Made by a program: the position numbers and the translations under genes. Source: Natronorubrum texcoconense (GTDB taxonomy: Archaea > Halobacteriota > Halobacteria > Halobacteriales > Natrialbaceae). Taken from it: a stretch of DNA of 64,000 nucleotides. Shown here piece by piece: positions 44,301 through 52,521 of the stretch. The DNA lies in NCBI RefSeq assembly GCF_900100335.1, contig NZ_FNFE01000004.1, positions 1-64,000 on the forward strand, given 5' to 3'. Within the stretch, counting starts at the first letter, position 1; each line of letters opens with the position of its first letter. Under the pieces are notes generated by a model. It was not told the DNA's origin. It worked only from the letters and a program-made list of their open reading frames with translations, and did no database searches.

Positions 44301-46311
44301 AGCGACCTGGACCGACGAGTGCTATCGATTGCACGGCCTCTCCCGCGACGTCACGCCCACGCTCGAGACGACTCTCGAGAGCTATCATCCGGACGATCGC
44401 CCGTTCGTTCGCACCCGACTCAGAAACGCGATGGACGCCGAACGGGGGTACGATTTCGAAGCCCGGCTCCAACCCGACGAGGACGAGAGCAGGTGGGTAC
44501 GAGCGACCGGCGAGCCGATCTTCGACGCGGCGGGCGACCTCCGCGCGTACCGCGGCTCGATCAAGGACATCTCCGAGCAGAAGAGACGAGAACTCACGCT
44601 CGAGTCGCTCCACGAGACCGCACGCGACCTGCTCAACGCCGAGACGGAGACGGCGATCGCGGAACTGGTCGTCGAGACGGCCGCGGATATCCTCGAACCG
44701 GGGAGCGCGGGAGTGTATCTGCTGGACTCGGGAACGAATCGGTTCGAGCCGACCGCGTTCACGGACGAGTTCGCCGATCGAACCGACGGCGCGCCGTCGA
44801 TCACGGTCGGCGACAACGACTCCGTGCTCTGGAACACCTATCTGGCCGGCTCACAGACGGTCGTCGACGACGCTGCGACCAGCGACCGCTCGCCGCTGTT
44901 CGGCGGCGACGTGCCGGGCGGGTTGCTGGTCCCGATCGGCGACCACGGGGTGTTCGTCCTGGTCACTCCGCCCGCCACCATCGACGACGAGGCGCGACGA
45001 CTGGTCGAGACCCTCGTCGCGACGACCGAAGCCGCGTTCGACCGCCTCGAGAGCGAGGCGAGCCTTCGAGAACGCGACGCGGAGCTGGAGGCACAGAACC
45101 GGCGGCTCCGACGCCAGATTCAGATCACCGAGATCATTAGGGGGATCGACCGGTCGCTCATCGGCGCCAACAGCCGCGAAGAGATCGAGCAAACCGTCCC
45201 CGAACGGCTCGTCGAGGGCGACACCGTCGCGTTCGCCTGGATCGGCGACGTCGACGCCGCCGGAAGGACGCTCGAGCCGCGGAGCTGGGCGGGCGCCGAA
45301 CCGGAGTATCTGGACGCGGTGTCGTTCGATCTCGAGACCGACGCGGACGAGCCGTCCGTTCGGACCGTCGGGTCGGGGACGCCTTCGGTCGTCGAAAACG
45401 TCGTCGAGGGGCTCAAAGACGAGCCGTGGCGGACCAGTGCGCTCGATGCGGGCTTCCAGTCGGTGCTCTCCGTGCCGCTGTCGTTCGAGGAGTACAGCTA
45501 CGGCGTGCTCACGGTGTACGCCGACGAGCCGGACGCCTTCACCGACCTCGAGCGGACGGTGTTTGCGGAGCTCGGCGAGGGAATCGCGAACGCGACGAAC
45601 GCGGCGAAGACGCAGGAAGCGCTCCACGCGGAGACGCTCGTCGAACTCACGCTCGCGCTCGAGGGCAGCGACGACGCGCTGTCTCAAATCGCGAGGAAGA
45701 CCGGCGCGACCGTCGAGTACGAGGGCCTCGGCGTCGACTCCGGCTCGGAAACGGTGCTGTTCTTCGAGACGAACGGTGTCGCGCCGGACGATGTCCGTAC
45801 CGTCCTCGACGAGCTCGTCTCCGTAACGGACGCGCGACTCGTCACCGAGTCGGACGAGCAGTGTCTGTTCGAGGCGACCGTCACGAGCGACGTCGTCGCC
45901 TCTCGGCTGGTTCGTCACGGCGCCAGCCCGCGGTCGATCACCGCCGACGGCGACCGAACGATGATCACCGTCGACGTTCCCACGACGACCGACGTCAGGG
46001 AGTTCGTCGAGATGCTCGCCGAGCGGCACGCCGGCGTCGAACTCCAGTCGCGGCGCCACGTCAGGCGATCGTCCACCACGAGACAGCTGTCGTCGCTGTT
46101 CGACGAACTGACCGATCGCCAACTCGAGGTGCTGCGGACGGCGTATCTGGCCGGTTTCTTCGAGTGGCCCCGCGAGAGCACCGGCGAGGAGATCGCCGAG
46201 ATGCTCGAAGTAACTCAGCCGACGGTCAACCGGCACCTCCGGATCGGCCAGCAGCGACTGCTGGCTCAACTGTTCGAGAACGGCGCGCTCTCGTTCGCCG
46301 ACGAGGCGTAA
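41386..46311 (+). CDS. Membrane-anchored seven-PAS, two-GAF, Bat/HTH_10 regulator
   Basis: A 1641-residue regulator, unusually large for the family. Two N-terminal hydrophobic segments (about 18-44 and 62-78) suggest membrane anchoring, followed by an acidic linker and a helical stretch. Seven PAS domains occupy about residues 195-1060, each ending near a DIT/DIS-like motif joined by a charged helix (RERE or RRE). Two GAF-like domains (about 1065-1215 and 1235-1390), a Bat domain (about 1400-1560) and HTH_10 (LTDRQLEVLRTAYLAGFFEW) follow. There is no kinase domain, so sensing seems to be coupled directly to DNA binding. ATG at 41386 is preferred over a TTG eight codons earlier. Confidence 0.9.
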   Translation: MAIPSSCRGSFVCLTGREIRLLALGLLSLAFGALIGLLVVVSSSVGPTASMDPSPIAEPTPGIPVVLPLLFGLAASGDPDRDTALERLATDLESFVAEFTADSSLPASSRDGRGGDGTSRNGAAADATERDETDPDTPVPDEPTAKAPAPNDRAADASARVDTSRVREAEPTFDLERDDELGRLSAAIETLATTVRERDRQFEAVFDDPKTLVALLDPNGTVRRINETALEYLDSDREEAIGEPFPAMSWWADTPTGDVQAWIDRAESGVYVEYEAQLNDPDGNRRWVSGTFRPVTNEAGEVASIVVSGRDDTARKEREQRLEAANARLETLFESAPDMIDVLDADGRIVDANRRLRTELGYEEGELLGTGIWTYDKLVDEADVESILEELSVGDRRTFEGRYLRRDGSEFPVEIQLLHLDLPEANRFVAISRDITEQKARERELQRHTAYTDELLDAVDDVFYVIDGNGEIQRWNETLSSVTGFSTAEIESMNAAEFFSPADQRLVADAIDEALETGSARVEVSLLTADGESIPYEFIGARLEDLDGNAVVTGIGRDISERKERERQLSTLMSNVPGMVYRCRNEPDWPFDFVSEGCFELTGYDPEMLENDDVNWASDIILERHGELWETVQQAVANREPFQVTFPIETADGDRRWVRERGRGVFDENGELESLEGVITDVTEQIENGRRLERTTRLLEQSQRLANIGAWELDATEEPYDLEWTDQVSRIHGLPPSEAVDVERALEFYHPADRPTVRSALERAIEDGEPYDLQVRLQSDDGDQRWVRTIGDPVEADGTIVKVRGAFQEITDRKRRERELERYETIIQAVGDPVYTLDESGEFQFVNDAMESLTGYEPEQMLEWDVADVMTSADLEAARELVRDLLREGEPYGTFEMGLVTADGDVIEAENHVALLPMDDGEFAGTAGVVRDITERKERERELERTTDLLERVQRMAKVGGWELDVDAEPPAATWTDECYRLHGLSRDVTPTLETTLESYHPDDRPFVRTRLRNAMDAERGYDFEARLQPDEDESRWVRATGEPIFDAAGDLRAYRGSIKDISEQKRRELTLESLHETARDLLNAETETAIAELVVETAADILEPGSAGVYLLDSGTNRFEPTAFTDEFADRTDGAPSITVGDNDSVLWNTYLAGSQTVVDDAATSDRSPLFGGDVPGGLLVPIGDHGVFVLVTPPATIDDEARRLVETLVATTEAAFDRLESEASLRERDAELEAQNRRLRRQIQITEIIRGIDRSLIGANSREEIEQTVPERLVEGDTVAFAWIGDVDAAGRTLEPRSWAGAEPEYLDAVSFDLETDADEPSVRTVGSGTPSVVENVVEGLKDEPWRTSALDAGFQSVLSVPLSFEEYSYGVLTVYADEPDAFTDLERTVFAELGEGIANATNAAKTQEALHAETLVELTLALEGSDDALSQIARKTGATVEYEGLGVDSGSETVLFFETNGVAPDDVRTVLDELVSVTDARLVTESDEQCLFEATVTSDVVASRLVRHGASPRSITADGDRTMITVDVPTTTDVREFVEMLAERHAGVELQSRRHVRRSSTTRQLSSLFDELTDRQLEVLRTAYLAGFFEWPRESTGEEIAEMLEVTQPTVNRHLRIGQQRLLAQLFENGALSFADEA

Positions 46312-46389
46312 GCCGGCCGTTCGGTCGGTCGTTTTCGGTGCTGTTTCGAGAAAGGAACACCCAAGGAGGGCGATGCCGTAGCCCTCCGC

Positions 46390-47220
46390 ATGGAAACGCC
46401 CTCGCATTCGGAACAGCGTGACGGTGCGCCGCTCCGATCGACGTTCGTCGCGATCGGACTGACGGTCTTCGGTCTCCTCATGGCGGAGTTCGCAACGCTC
46501 CCCGCCTTCCTGGTCGATCCTTCCCTGCTCGATGCCGTCATGGGCGGCTCGCTGGGCGACGCTTCGATGGGCGGCCGGACGCTACTCCTGATGTTGAACT
46601 TCGTCGGAATGGCGCTAGCCGGCGTGATCTACCTGCTCGCCACCGGTCGCGGGCTGTCGTGGATCGACCTCCGCGTCCCGACCCGAAACGACTGGAAGTA
46701 CCTGATCGGCGGCAGCGTCGGCATCATCGTGTTCCTCTACGCCGTGAGTATCCTCTTTATGCTGCTCGACGTGCCCGCCGCGGAGAGTCAGGTGATGGAT
46801 ATCGTCGGCGAGAACCAGACGATGATCCTGATCATGATCTTCATCGTGTTCTTCTTCAACGCTCCCGCCGAGGAGTTCCTCTTCCGGAACGTCATCCAGA
46901 AACGCCTCTACGAGGGCTTTTCGCGGACGAACGCGATTCTGGTCACGAGCGTCATCTTCGCGGCCGTCCACCTCCCGATGTACCTCCTCGCCGAAACGCT
47001 CGTCGCGACCCTCGCGTCGCTCACGATCATGTTCGGCGGCTCGGTGATCTTCGGCTACCTCTACGCGAAAACGGACAACCTCCTCGTGCCGACCATCGCC
47101 CACGCCGTGCTCAACGCCTTCCAGTTCACGATGCTCTATCTCGCGATCGAGTTCGGGCTGGACGACGCCGAGACTGCGCCCTCGTTTGTCCTCGAGGCGG
47201 TCGCACTGATTCCGCTGTAG
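46390..47220 (+). CDS. CPBP-family intramembrane glutamic endopeptidase
   Basis: A 276-residue membrane protein with about eight helices. The catalytic motifs are EEFLFR (Glu161, Glu162, Arg166) in helix 4-5 region, FAAVHLP and HAVLN, in the order and spacing of CAAX protease/bacteriocin-processing (CPBP, Rce1-like) enzymes. Such enzymes cleave near the membrane surface; substrate unknown. The start ATG is 78 bases after the giant regulator on the same strand, but no functional link is evident. The N-terminal 16 residues are polar and do not form a signal peptide. Confidence 0.9.
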   Translation: METPSHSEQRDGAPLRSTFVAIGLTVFGLLMAEFATLPAFLVDPSLLDAVMGGSLGDASMGGRTLLLMLNFVGMALAGVIYLLATGRGLSWIDLRVPTRNDWKYLIGGSVGIIVFLYAVSILFMLLDVPAAESQVMDIVGENQTMILIMIFIVFFFNAPAEEFLFRNVIQKRLYEGFSRTNAILVTSVIFAAVHLPMYLLAETLVATLASLTIMFGGSVIFGYLYAKTDNLLVPTIAHAVLNAFQFTMLYLAIEFGLDDAETAPSFVLEAVALIPL

Positions 47221-47251
47221 CCGCCCGATCAGTTTCACCGCGTTCTCCCTC

Positions 47252-47261
47252 CCTTTATTAG
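47252..47261 (+). promoter_or_regulatory. TATA element of the Hjc gene
   Basis: CTTTATTAGG lies 22-31 bases before the ATG at 47283, the usual position for a leaderless haloarchaeal gene. Confidence 0.45.
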
Positions 47262-47282
47262 GGCCGGCGGGTGAGAGCGTGT

Positions 47283-47801
47283 ATGTCTCAGGCGAAGGGT
47301 GACAGACGCGAACGGGAACTCGTCAACGCGCTCGACGAGGCCGGGTTCGCGGTCATGCGTGCACCCGCGAGCGGTTCCGCGACGGAACGCGAACTGCCGG
47401 ACGTCCTCGCGGGCGACGGCGAGCAGTTCTACGCGATCGAAGCGAAATCGAGTTCGGGTGACCCCATCTATCTCACCGGCGAGGAAGTGGAGGCGCTGAT
47501 CTATTTCTCCCGGAACTTCGGTGCGAAACCCCGCATCGGCGTCCGATTCGACCGCGAGGACTGGTACTTCTTCCACCCCGGCGACCTCTACGTGACCGAC
47601 GGCGGCAACTACCGCGTCAAGAAGGAGACGGCCATCGCCGACGGCACCGACTTCGCCGAATTCGTCGGCGAGAGCGAGAAGGTGACGCTCGCGGAGGTCG
47701 GTGACGACGACGACGGGCCGGACGAAGACGTTCTCCGCGTGCTCAACGCCGTCGAACAGGGCGTGATGGAGGTAGAAGAGGCCGCCGAAATGCTCGAATA
47801 A
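47283..47801 (+). CDS. hjc: Holliday junction resolvase Hjc
   Basis: A 172-residue archaeal Hjc. The nuclease core is [17 protein letters not shown] with the later catalytic triad Asp40 in LPDVLAG, Glu53 and Lys55 in AIEAKSSSG, and the loop SGDPIYL. It cuts four-way DNA junctions during recombination and repair. Compared with the core family the last 45 residues form a helical, acidic tail ([32 protein letters not shown]), common in haloarchaeal members. It is a short single-gene transcript judging by its own TATA. Confidence 0.92.
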   Translation: MSQAKGDRRERELVNALDEAGFAVMRAPASGSATERELPDVLAGDGEQFYAIEAKSSSGDPIYLTGEEVEALIYFSRNFGAKPRIGVRFDREDWYFFHPGDLYVTDGGNYRVKKETAIADGTDFAEFVGESEKVTLAEVGDDDDGPDEDVLRVLNAVEQGVMEVEEAAEMLE

Positions 47802-47925
47802 GGGTGTCAAACGGACCGTCACTGGCTGCGGTGGGGCGAAGCTATTTGACCGTGTGTGTCTTTCACACACCCGTCTCGAAGACGTGAGTACGCCGCAATC
47901 TCGAGACGCGACGGAGGCGTGTACC

Positions 47926-48072
47926 ATGACACTCCCACCAGCCGAGCCGATGTTGGCGTTCGCAGCGGGGGCCTCGGTTCTGTACCTGGCGTTCTGGTGG
48001 GTGTGGTGGAACGTGCTCGTCGACAACGGGGTCGAACTACAGTACTCGGAGGACGGCTCCGAACTCGACTGA
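47926..48072 (+). CDS. Small single-helix membrane protein
   Basis: A 48-residue protein: one hydrophobic helix (residues 10-30, with WWVWW) followed by an acidic C-terminus (SEDGSELD). The ATG at 47926 is chosen; an ATG at 47854 would add a non-conserved stretch. Composition, codon use and position between two real genes support it, but short proteins are hard to confirm. It is convergent with the acyl-CoA dehydrogenase gene, 27 bases apart. Confidence 0.55.
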   Translation: MTLPPAEPMLAFAAGASVLYLAFWWVWWNVLVDNGVELQYSEDGSELD

Positions 48073-48099
48073 CGATACCTCGATCGTCGGCAGAGCCGG

Positions 48100-49953
48100 T
48101 CAGTCGTCCGCCGCCATCGGCTCCGAGAGCGTTTCGGGATCGACCGACGCCCCCCTGACGATCGGTTCGAACGCCTCGAGCGCGAACCGGTCGCCGCTCG
48201 CAATCCCCCTCGCGTCGGGGGTCTCGAGTTCGGTCGCGACGAACCGCCGGGCCACGAGCGCCATCCTGCCGTTTCCGTCGTCGAGTTTCGTTTGGGCCTC
48301 CTTGAGCAGGAGTGCGCCGGTGAAGACGTCGAAGACGTAGTGGGCGAGGCGCTTGGCCGAGAGCTGTGCGTACTCGCCGTCCGCGCCGGCCAGCATTGCG
48401 AGCGCCCCCGCGAGGTCGTGGTACTCCGCTTCGACCGTCTCGGCGGCGTCCGCCAGCGCCGGGTGCGAGACGGTCTCGAGTCGGTCCTCGATCGCCTCGA
48501 ACAGCGGTTCGTGGGCGTCCTCGCGCTCGAGCGCCCGGAGCACATCTAGCGAGAGGATGTTCTCGGTGCCCTCCCAGATCGGGAGGACCTGTGCGTCCCG
48601 GAGCAGTCGGTTGGTGACGAAGTCGTTCACGTAGCCGTTGCCGCCGTGAATCTCCATCCCGTAGGAGGCGGTGTCGACGGCCATTCGCGCCGTTCGCGCC
48701 TTGGCGATCGGCACCAGCAGGCGCATCAGGCGGTAGGTGTCCTCGGCGTCGGTATCGCCCTCCGCCGAATCTGCGCCGCGTTCGGCCCGCTCGCGTTCGG
48801 ACAACAGCCGCGCCGCTTCGAACGTGTACGCCATCGCGGCCTCGTGGTCGACGGCCATGTCGACCAGATCGGCTCTCATTAGTGGGTACTGGTCGATTGT
48901 CTCGCCAAACGCCTCGCGGTTCGCGGCGTAGATCTTGCTCTCGAGCAGCACGCGACCGATGATTCCACAGGAGGCGGCGGCGTTCGAGAGCCGCTCGACG
49001 TTGAGCATCTCGGTCATCTGCTTGAACCCGTTCTCTTCCTCGCCGACGAGGTGGGCTTTCGCGCCGGTGAACTCGACTTCCCCAGTTGGAACGGCGATAG
49101 TCCCGAGTTTGTCCTTCAGCCGCCGATAGAGTTGGTCGTTCACCTCGTCGGGTGCGAGCGGGCCGTCCTCGAGTCGGTCGCCCTTCGTGTAGGGGCCGTC
49201 ACCGGCCTCGTCGGGGTCTGCGTGGGGGACGAGAAACATCGAGAGGCCCTGCGTGCCCTCGGGGGCGTCCTCGGTTCGGGCCAGCGCGAGGGTTCCCTCG
49301 GCGTCGATATTCGAACAGAACCACTTCTCGCCGTAGAGGCGCCAACACTCCTCGTCTTGGTCCCACTCGGCGCGCGTTTCGTTCGCCCCGACGTCGCTGC
49401 CGCCCTGTTTTTCGGTGAGGAACATCGCGCCCTCGAGCAGGTCCGCGTAGGTTCGGCTCGTCAGCCCCTCGTAGTAGCCGGCGAGGTCGCCGTCGTCGAA
49501 CTTCTCGAGGACGAGCGCTGCGCCCGCGGTCATCGCCACCGGGCAGTCGAATCCGGGGTCGGCGTAACACAAGAGGTACTGCATCGCGAGGTTGTGCGAG
49601 AGCGGCATCGGCTCCTCGCGGCCGGGTGGGGCTTCGAACGAGTCGGACACGATCCCCATCTCGTAGGCCAGTCGCTCGTTCTCGAGCTGTTCGGCGGGGT
49701 AACGAACGCGGTTCTGGACCTCGCCGTGTTTGTCGTAGGGCTCGAGTTCCGGCCCGTGATCGTCGATGTAATCGGCGTTGTCCGCGATCGTGTGACCGAC
49801 GATCTCGCCGAACTCCGAGAGCCGGGACTCGGCCCACTCGAACTCGTCGTCGGTGTAGATTCGACGCAACTCGCGCTCGAGGGCGCGATCGAGCTTCCAG
49901 TAGTTGACGTGGCGTCCCTCCGCGAACTGGCCGTGGTCGATCCCGTCGCTCAT
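48100..49953 (-). CDS. Acyl-CoA dehydrogenase (AidB-like family)
   Basis: A 617-residue flavoprotein larger than ordinary acyl-CoA dehydrogenases (about 380), like the AidB/large-ACAD family. Middle-domain motifs include MFLTEKQGGSDVGANETRA and KWFCSNIDAEG, typical FAD/substrate signatures; the C-terminal domain has YGMEIHGGNGYVNDF and IWEGTENILSLDVLRAL. Members either oxidise acyl-CoAs or bind DNA (AidB); the acyl or DNA role is not resolvable. ATG at 49953 (MSDGIDHG) fits the family start better than an in-frame start nine codons earlier. No other fatty acid genes are adjacent. Confidence 0.9.
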   Translation of the reverse strand: MSDGIDHGQFAEGRHVNYWKLDRALERELRRIYTDDEFEWAESRLSEFGEIVGHTIADNADYIDDHGPELEPYDKHGEVQNRVRYPAEQLENERLAYEMGIVSDSFEAPPGREEPMPLSHNLAMQYLLCYADPGFDCPVAMTAGAALVLEKFDDGDLAGYYEGLTSRTYADLLEGAMFLTEKQGGSDVGANETRAEWDQDEECWRLYGEKWFCSNIDAEGTLALARTEDAPEGTQGLSMFLVPHADPDEAGDGPYTKGDRLEDGPLAPDEVNDQLYRRLKDKLGTIAVPTGEVEFTGAKAHLVGEEENGFKQMTEMLNVERLSNAAASCGIIGRVLLESKIYAANREAFGETIDQYPLMRADLVDMAVDHEAAMAYTFEAARLLSERERAERGADSAEGDTDAEDTYRLMRLLVPIAKARTARMAVDTASYGMEIHGGNGYVNDFVTNRLLRDAQVLPIWEGTENILSLDVLRALEREDAHEPLFEAIEDRLETVSHPALADAAETVEAEYHDLAGALAMLAGADGEYAQLSAKRLAHYVFDVFTGALLLKEAQTKLDDGNGRMALVARRFVATELETPDARGIASGDRFALEAFEPIVRGASVDPETLSEPMAADD

Positions 49954-50326
49954 AGCCTGGTAGTTGTTGGCGCGTCTCAATAAAACGGTCGTGAGTCAAC
50001 GGCCGATTCGTTTTCGATCGTTTATGGGCTCGAGTGACATGGTTCGTCGGCAGGTATCCGTCTAGCCGGTTCGAAACGGCAATCTACTACGCGGGTGATG
50101 ATCCGTCCCAGATGTCGTGACGGGGAGACACCGTCGACGAGAGTGGCAAGCGGTAACGCTTTGTCTTGGTCGAGACTGCCCGAGAACTGCGTGTTAATGG
50201 TGCTGTGTATGGCTCACGTAGTGTGGTTGCCAGAAGTTACCTCCTTTGCAACGGGAGTCAGTTACGGTTCCATACGAGATTGGATAGATTTTATACATAT
50301 ATTGGACAATAAGGTACGTACGTAGC
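49954..50326. other. Intergenic, increasingly AT-rich region before the lipoprotein
   Basis: A near-palindrome GCCGGTTCGAAACGGC lies at 50065-50080 (14 of 16 bases symmetric). From about 50250 the sequence turns AT-rich, and ATTTTATACATATATTGG near 50287-50304 is the probable promoter for the lipoprotein. Small open frames on both strands here have no supporting composition. No other feature seen. Confidence 0.5.
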
Positions 50327-50743
50327 ATGCGACGACGAAAATATCTCTCAGTGACTGGACTCGTGGCCGTACTTCCGGGCTGTATTTCCGATAGTAGTAC
50401 TGTTGAATTCAAACTACATCGAATATTGATTATGAACCGTTTAGCGGAAGATATCGGCGTTACCGTGACAATAGAAGAAGATGAAGCGGTTGTCTATGAA
50501 AAAGAGCATCAAACCGAAGCGGTTGACGGCTCTTCTACGTCATCAGTTGAGGTCAAAGAAGAAACGATGACCAAATTAGGAGATTATAAGGTCACTATCC
50601 ATGTCGGTGATAGCGATAGTGGAGGTAGTGCCACGTTCAGTAGTGATGGAATCGAGGGCATAGACGGTAACAAAATAGAATTAATTACCACTGTAGAAGC
50701 TGTCGATGATGTACGTTTGTACACTCAAATTGCTGAGGATTAG
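50327..50743 (+). CDS. Putative lipoprotein in an AT-rich islet
   Basis: A 138-residue protein with a Tat-like double arginine (MRRRKY) and a lipobox LPGC at residues 16-19, indicating a surface lipoprotein. The mature part is mostly beta strands (EFKLHRILIMN, GVTVTIEEDEAVVY, GDYKVTIHVGDSD), probably a single Ig-like or jelly-roll domain. Codons are A/T-ending far more often than in neighbours (GC content clearly below the rest of the window), so it was probably acquired recently. Haloarchaeal lipoproteins of this short type are frequent but not named. Function unknown. Confidence 0.68.
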   Translation: MRRRKYLSVTGLVAVLPGCISDSSTVEFKLHRILIMNRLAEDIGVTVTIEEDEAVVYEKEHQTEAVDGSSTSSVEVKEETMTKLGDYKVTIHVGDSDSGGSATFSSDGIEGIDGNKIELITTVEAVDDVRLYTQIAED

Positions 50744-50855
50744 CATATTTCGAATTTGTTTGTCAACGGTCGACTGGTATAACGGATGACCCATACACGT
50801 TCAACGACTGTCCAACAGACAGTGTGTGATCGACTGTGAACTGTCGAAGCGAACG

Positions 50856-51482
50856 CTACGCCGCCTTCTCGAGTCGCGTTCGCGGGAAGACGTAGACCTT
50901 CAGCGAGCCAGGGATGACGCCGTTCGTGGCGACGGTTGCATGGGGGTAGACGGCCCCGACGACGGGGACGTCTGGCTCGTAGTTCTCGTTCGTCCCGTAG
51001 TCGGCGACGGAACAGTCGGCTGCGCCGATCTGGACCGCGTCAGCCCGCAGGTCGGAGACGTCGACGACCGTGAGTCGGTCGCCCGTCTCGCGGTCGCGGA
51101 CCGCGCTGCCCGGCCAGATCGCGTGTTCGTCACAGTAGGCGGGGGCGTTCGCCGCGTCTTCGTCGACGAAGACGGCGGTTCCGCAGTCGTGACAGGGAAC
51201 CGCGACCTCGCCCGGCGGCGGCGTTCGACCGTCGGTGATCTCGATGGCGACCCGGCGGATGTGCTTGCAGCGAGCCTCACGGAAGATGTGATCCGGACAG
51301 GTGCAGCGACCGCCCTCGAGGTCGACGAGGTAGGTGTGGTTGCTGGCCGATTCGACCTCGTAGAGGCCATCGCCTAGCGAGAGGACGGACATCGGTTCGG
51401 TGCGAGCGCGGCGCGCCCGCGCCTCGAGGCGGTTGCTCGGCGGTACTGGCAGTGGTGTTTTCGGTGACGCTGTTGTGTTCAT
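50856..51482 (-). CDS. SWIM zinc-finger domain protein
   Basis: A 208-residue protein. After a 30-residue N-terminal segment, residues 38-75 carry a SWIM-type motif, CTCPDHIFREARCKHIRRV (CxCx6-8CxH). A second cysteine pair, CHDCGTAVFVDED, follows, and the last 90 residues form an acidic beta-rich domain. SWIM domains bind DNA or proteins; haloarchaea have several such small SWIM proteins. The ATG at 51482 gives the conserved N-terminus, but MSVLSLGDGLY at residue 31 could also be a start. It sits 110 bases after the AT-rich islet. Confidence 0.8.
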   Translation of the reverse strand: MNTTASPKTPLPVPPSNRLEARARRARTEPMSVLSLGDGLYEVESASNHTYLVDLEGGRCTCPDHIFREARCKHIRRVAIEITDGRTPPPGEVAVPCHDCGTAVFVDEDAANAPAYCDEHAIWPGSAVRDRETGDRLTVVDVSDLRADAVQIGAADCSVADYGTNENYEPDVPVVGAVYPHATVATNGVIPGSLKVYVFPRTRLEKAA

Positions 51483-51747
51483 GGGTGCGTCGAAGCGGTG
51501 CGATCAACGGCTGCTGATCGGCTTTGTTGTAGTCGGCTGGCTATTCGAAGATTCTAGGCGTTCGAGCGATATAACGCGTTTGCCGGCAGTTGCCGGCAGC
51601 TGCTTTATATGCCTTAGACGGAGAACCCCTTCAGTTCGAGTGGAGATATGCCGGGCTGTCGAGGAGGATCGTCGGCCGAGTCGGACCCGGTCCTCGGGGC
51701 GCGCCCTTCGAAGCGCTTTTGCCCGGTCCGCCGAAATCCATCCGGTA

Positions 51748-52011
51748 ATGCTCGAGCGTGAGCGAATCATCGAAATCGTCGTCGCCGTCGCCGCCGTCCT
51801 CCTGATGCTCGGCGTCATGATCGGTATCGGTTCCGAATACGGTGGCAACGGACAAGCCATGTCGACCGACGGCGGGGAGATGCTCGTGATGGCCATCGTC
51901 GGCTTCATCCTCCTGTTGACGGCCGTCGGCATCGCCCTCGCGTTCGTCCTGAACGATCCTGAGGACGGACTCGAGACGGACGACGACCCGGACGCCCAGA
52001 GCGCGGCCTGA
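51748..52011 (+). CDS. Small two-helix membrane protein
   Basis: An 87-residue protein: two hydrophobic helices (about residues 8-28 and 46-68) joined by a Gly/Ser/Met loop (GSEYGGNGQAMSTDGGEM), and an acidic C-terminus (DDDPDAQSAA). ATG is preceded by GGTA. I think it resembles a haloarchaeal uncharacterised family (possibly DUF7472), but I cannot confirm this. Its promoter region lies in a 265-base gap to the divergent SWIM gene, which holds no other gene. Confidence 0.6.
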   Translation: MLERERIIEIVVAVAAVLLMLGVMIGIGSEYGGNGQAMSTDGGEMLVMAIVGFILLLTAVGIALAFVLNDPEDGLETDDDPDAQSAA

Positions 52012-52091
52012 AGTCGGTCGTTCACGTCGGCGGGGACACGGATCCGACGACGCTGCGGTATCTTTTTCACGCCCTGTAAATGACAGTACAT

Positions 52092-52490
52092 ATGGACAAT
52101 TCCGGCGTCAGTGCTGAGTCGCGAACGGGGTCGGTGAGTCGTCTTCGGCGTCTCGCCGTCGCCGCCGTCTTCGTGCTCCTCGTCTCGTCGGTGGTCGTGC
52201 GGATGACCGGCGCCGTCGATCCGCTGCTGGCCGGCGCCGCGCTGGCGCTGCTGATCGTGCTCGGCGTCGTTGTGGTGCTGTCGACGGCCGGCTCGAGCAC
52301 GGAGACGAACGGCGACGACGAGGACGGGAACACCGACGACGGCGAGTCCGACGTCTGGGACGCGATTCCCTCCTGGCAGTACGAGGGTCGACACGTCGAA
52401 TCGGGGGGTCTCGCTCGTGGCGAACAGGAGCAGGCGTTACAGGACATTCAGCGACAGGCAGACGAACTGTCCGAGGAGCCCGAAAAATAG
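52092..52490 (+). CDS. Membrane protein with acidic cytoplasmic tail, unknown function
   Basis: A 132-residue protein: a short polar head, two adjacent hydrophobic helices (about residues 20-40 and 42-66), then a long acidic tail with a possible helical end (RGEQEQALQDIQRQADELS). A TATA-like TATCTTTTTC at 52060-52069 gives the right spacing to the ATG at 52092, so I chose that over the ATG at 52080, four codons upstream. No family recognised. It is convergent with the primase gene. Confidence 0.6.
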   Translation: MDNSGVSAESRTGSVSRLRRLAVAAVFVLLVSSVVVRMTGAVDPLLAGAALALLIVLGVVVVLSTAGSSTETNGDDEDGNTDDGESDVWDAIPSWQYEGRHVESGGLARGEQEQALQDIQRQADELSEEPEK

Positions 52491-52521
52491 TCGCGCGCTC
52501 GGTCGCACCGGTTCGCCCCGA

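Noticed and set aside
44851-46407. Long minus-strand open frame under the giant regulator
   Set aside because: It is Arg/Glu/Asp/His rich with no domain, lies wholly antisense to the GAF-Bat-HTH region, and its reading frame is expected from the codon bias of the plus-strand gene.
50095-50325. 76-residue plus-strand frame before the lipoprotein
   Set aside because: No promoter or conserved pattern, and its composition changes midway as the sequence becomes AT-rich. It overlaps the likely lipoprotein promoter.
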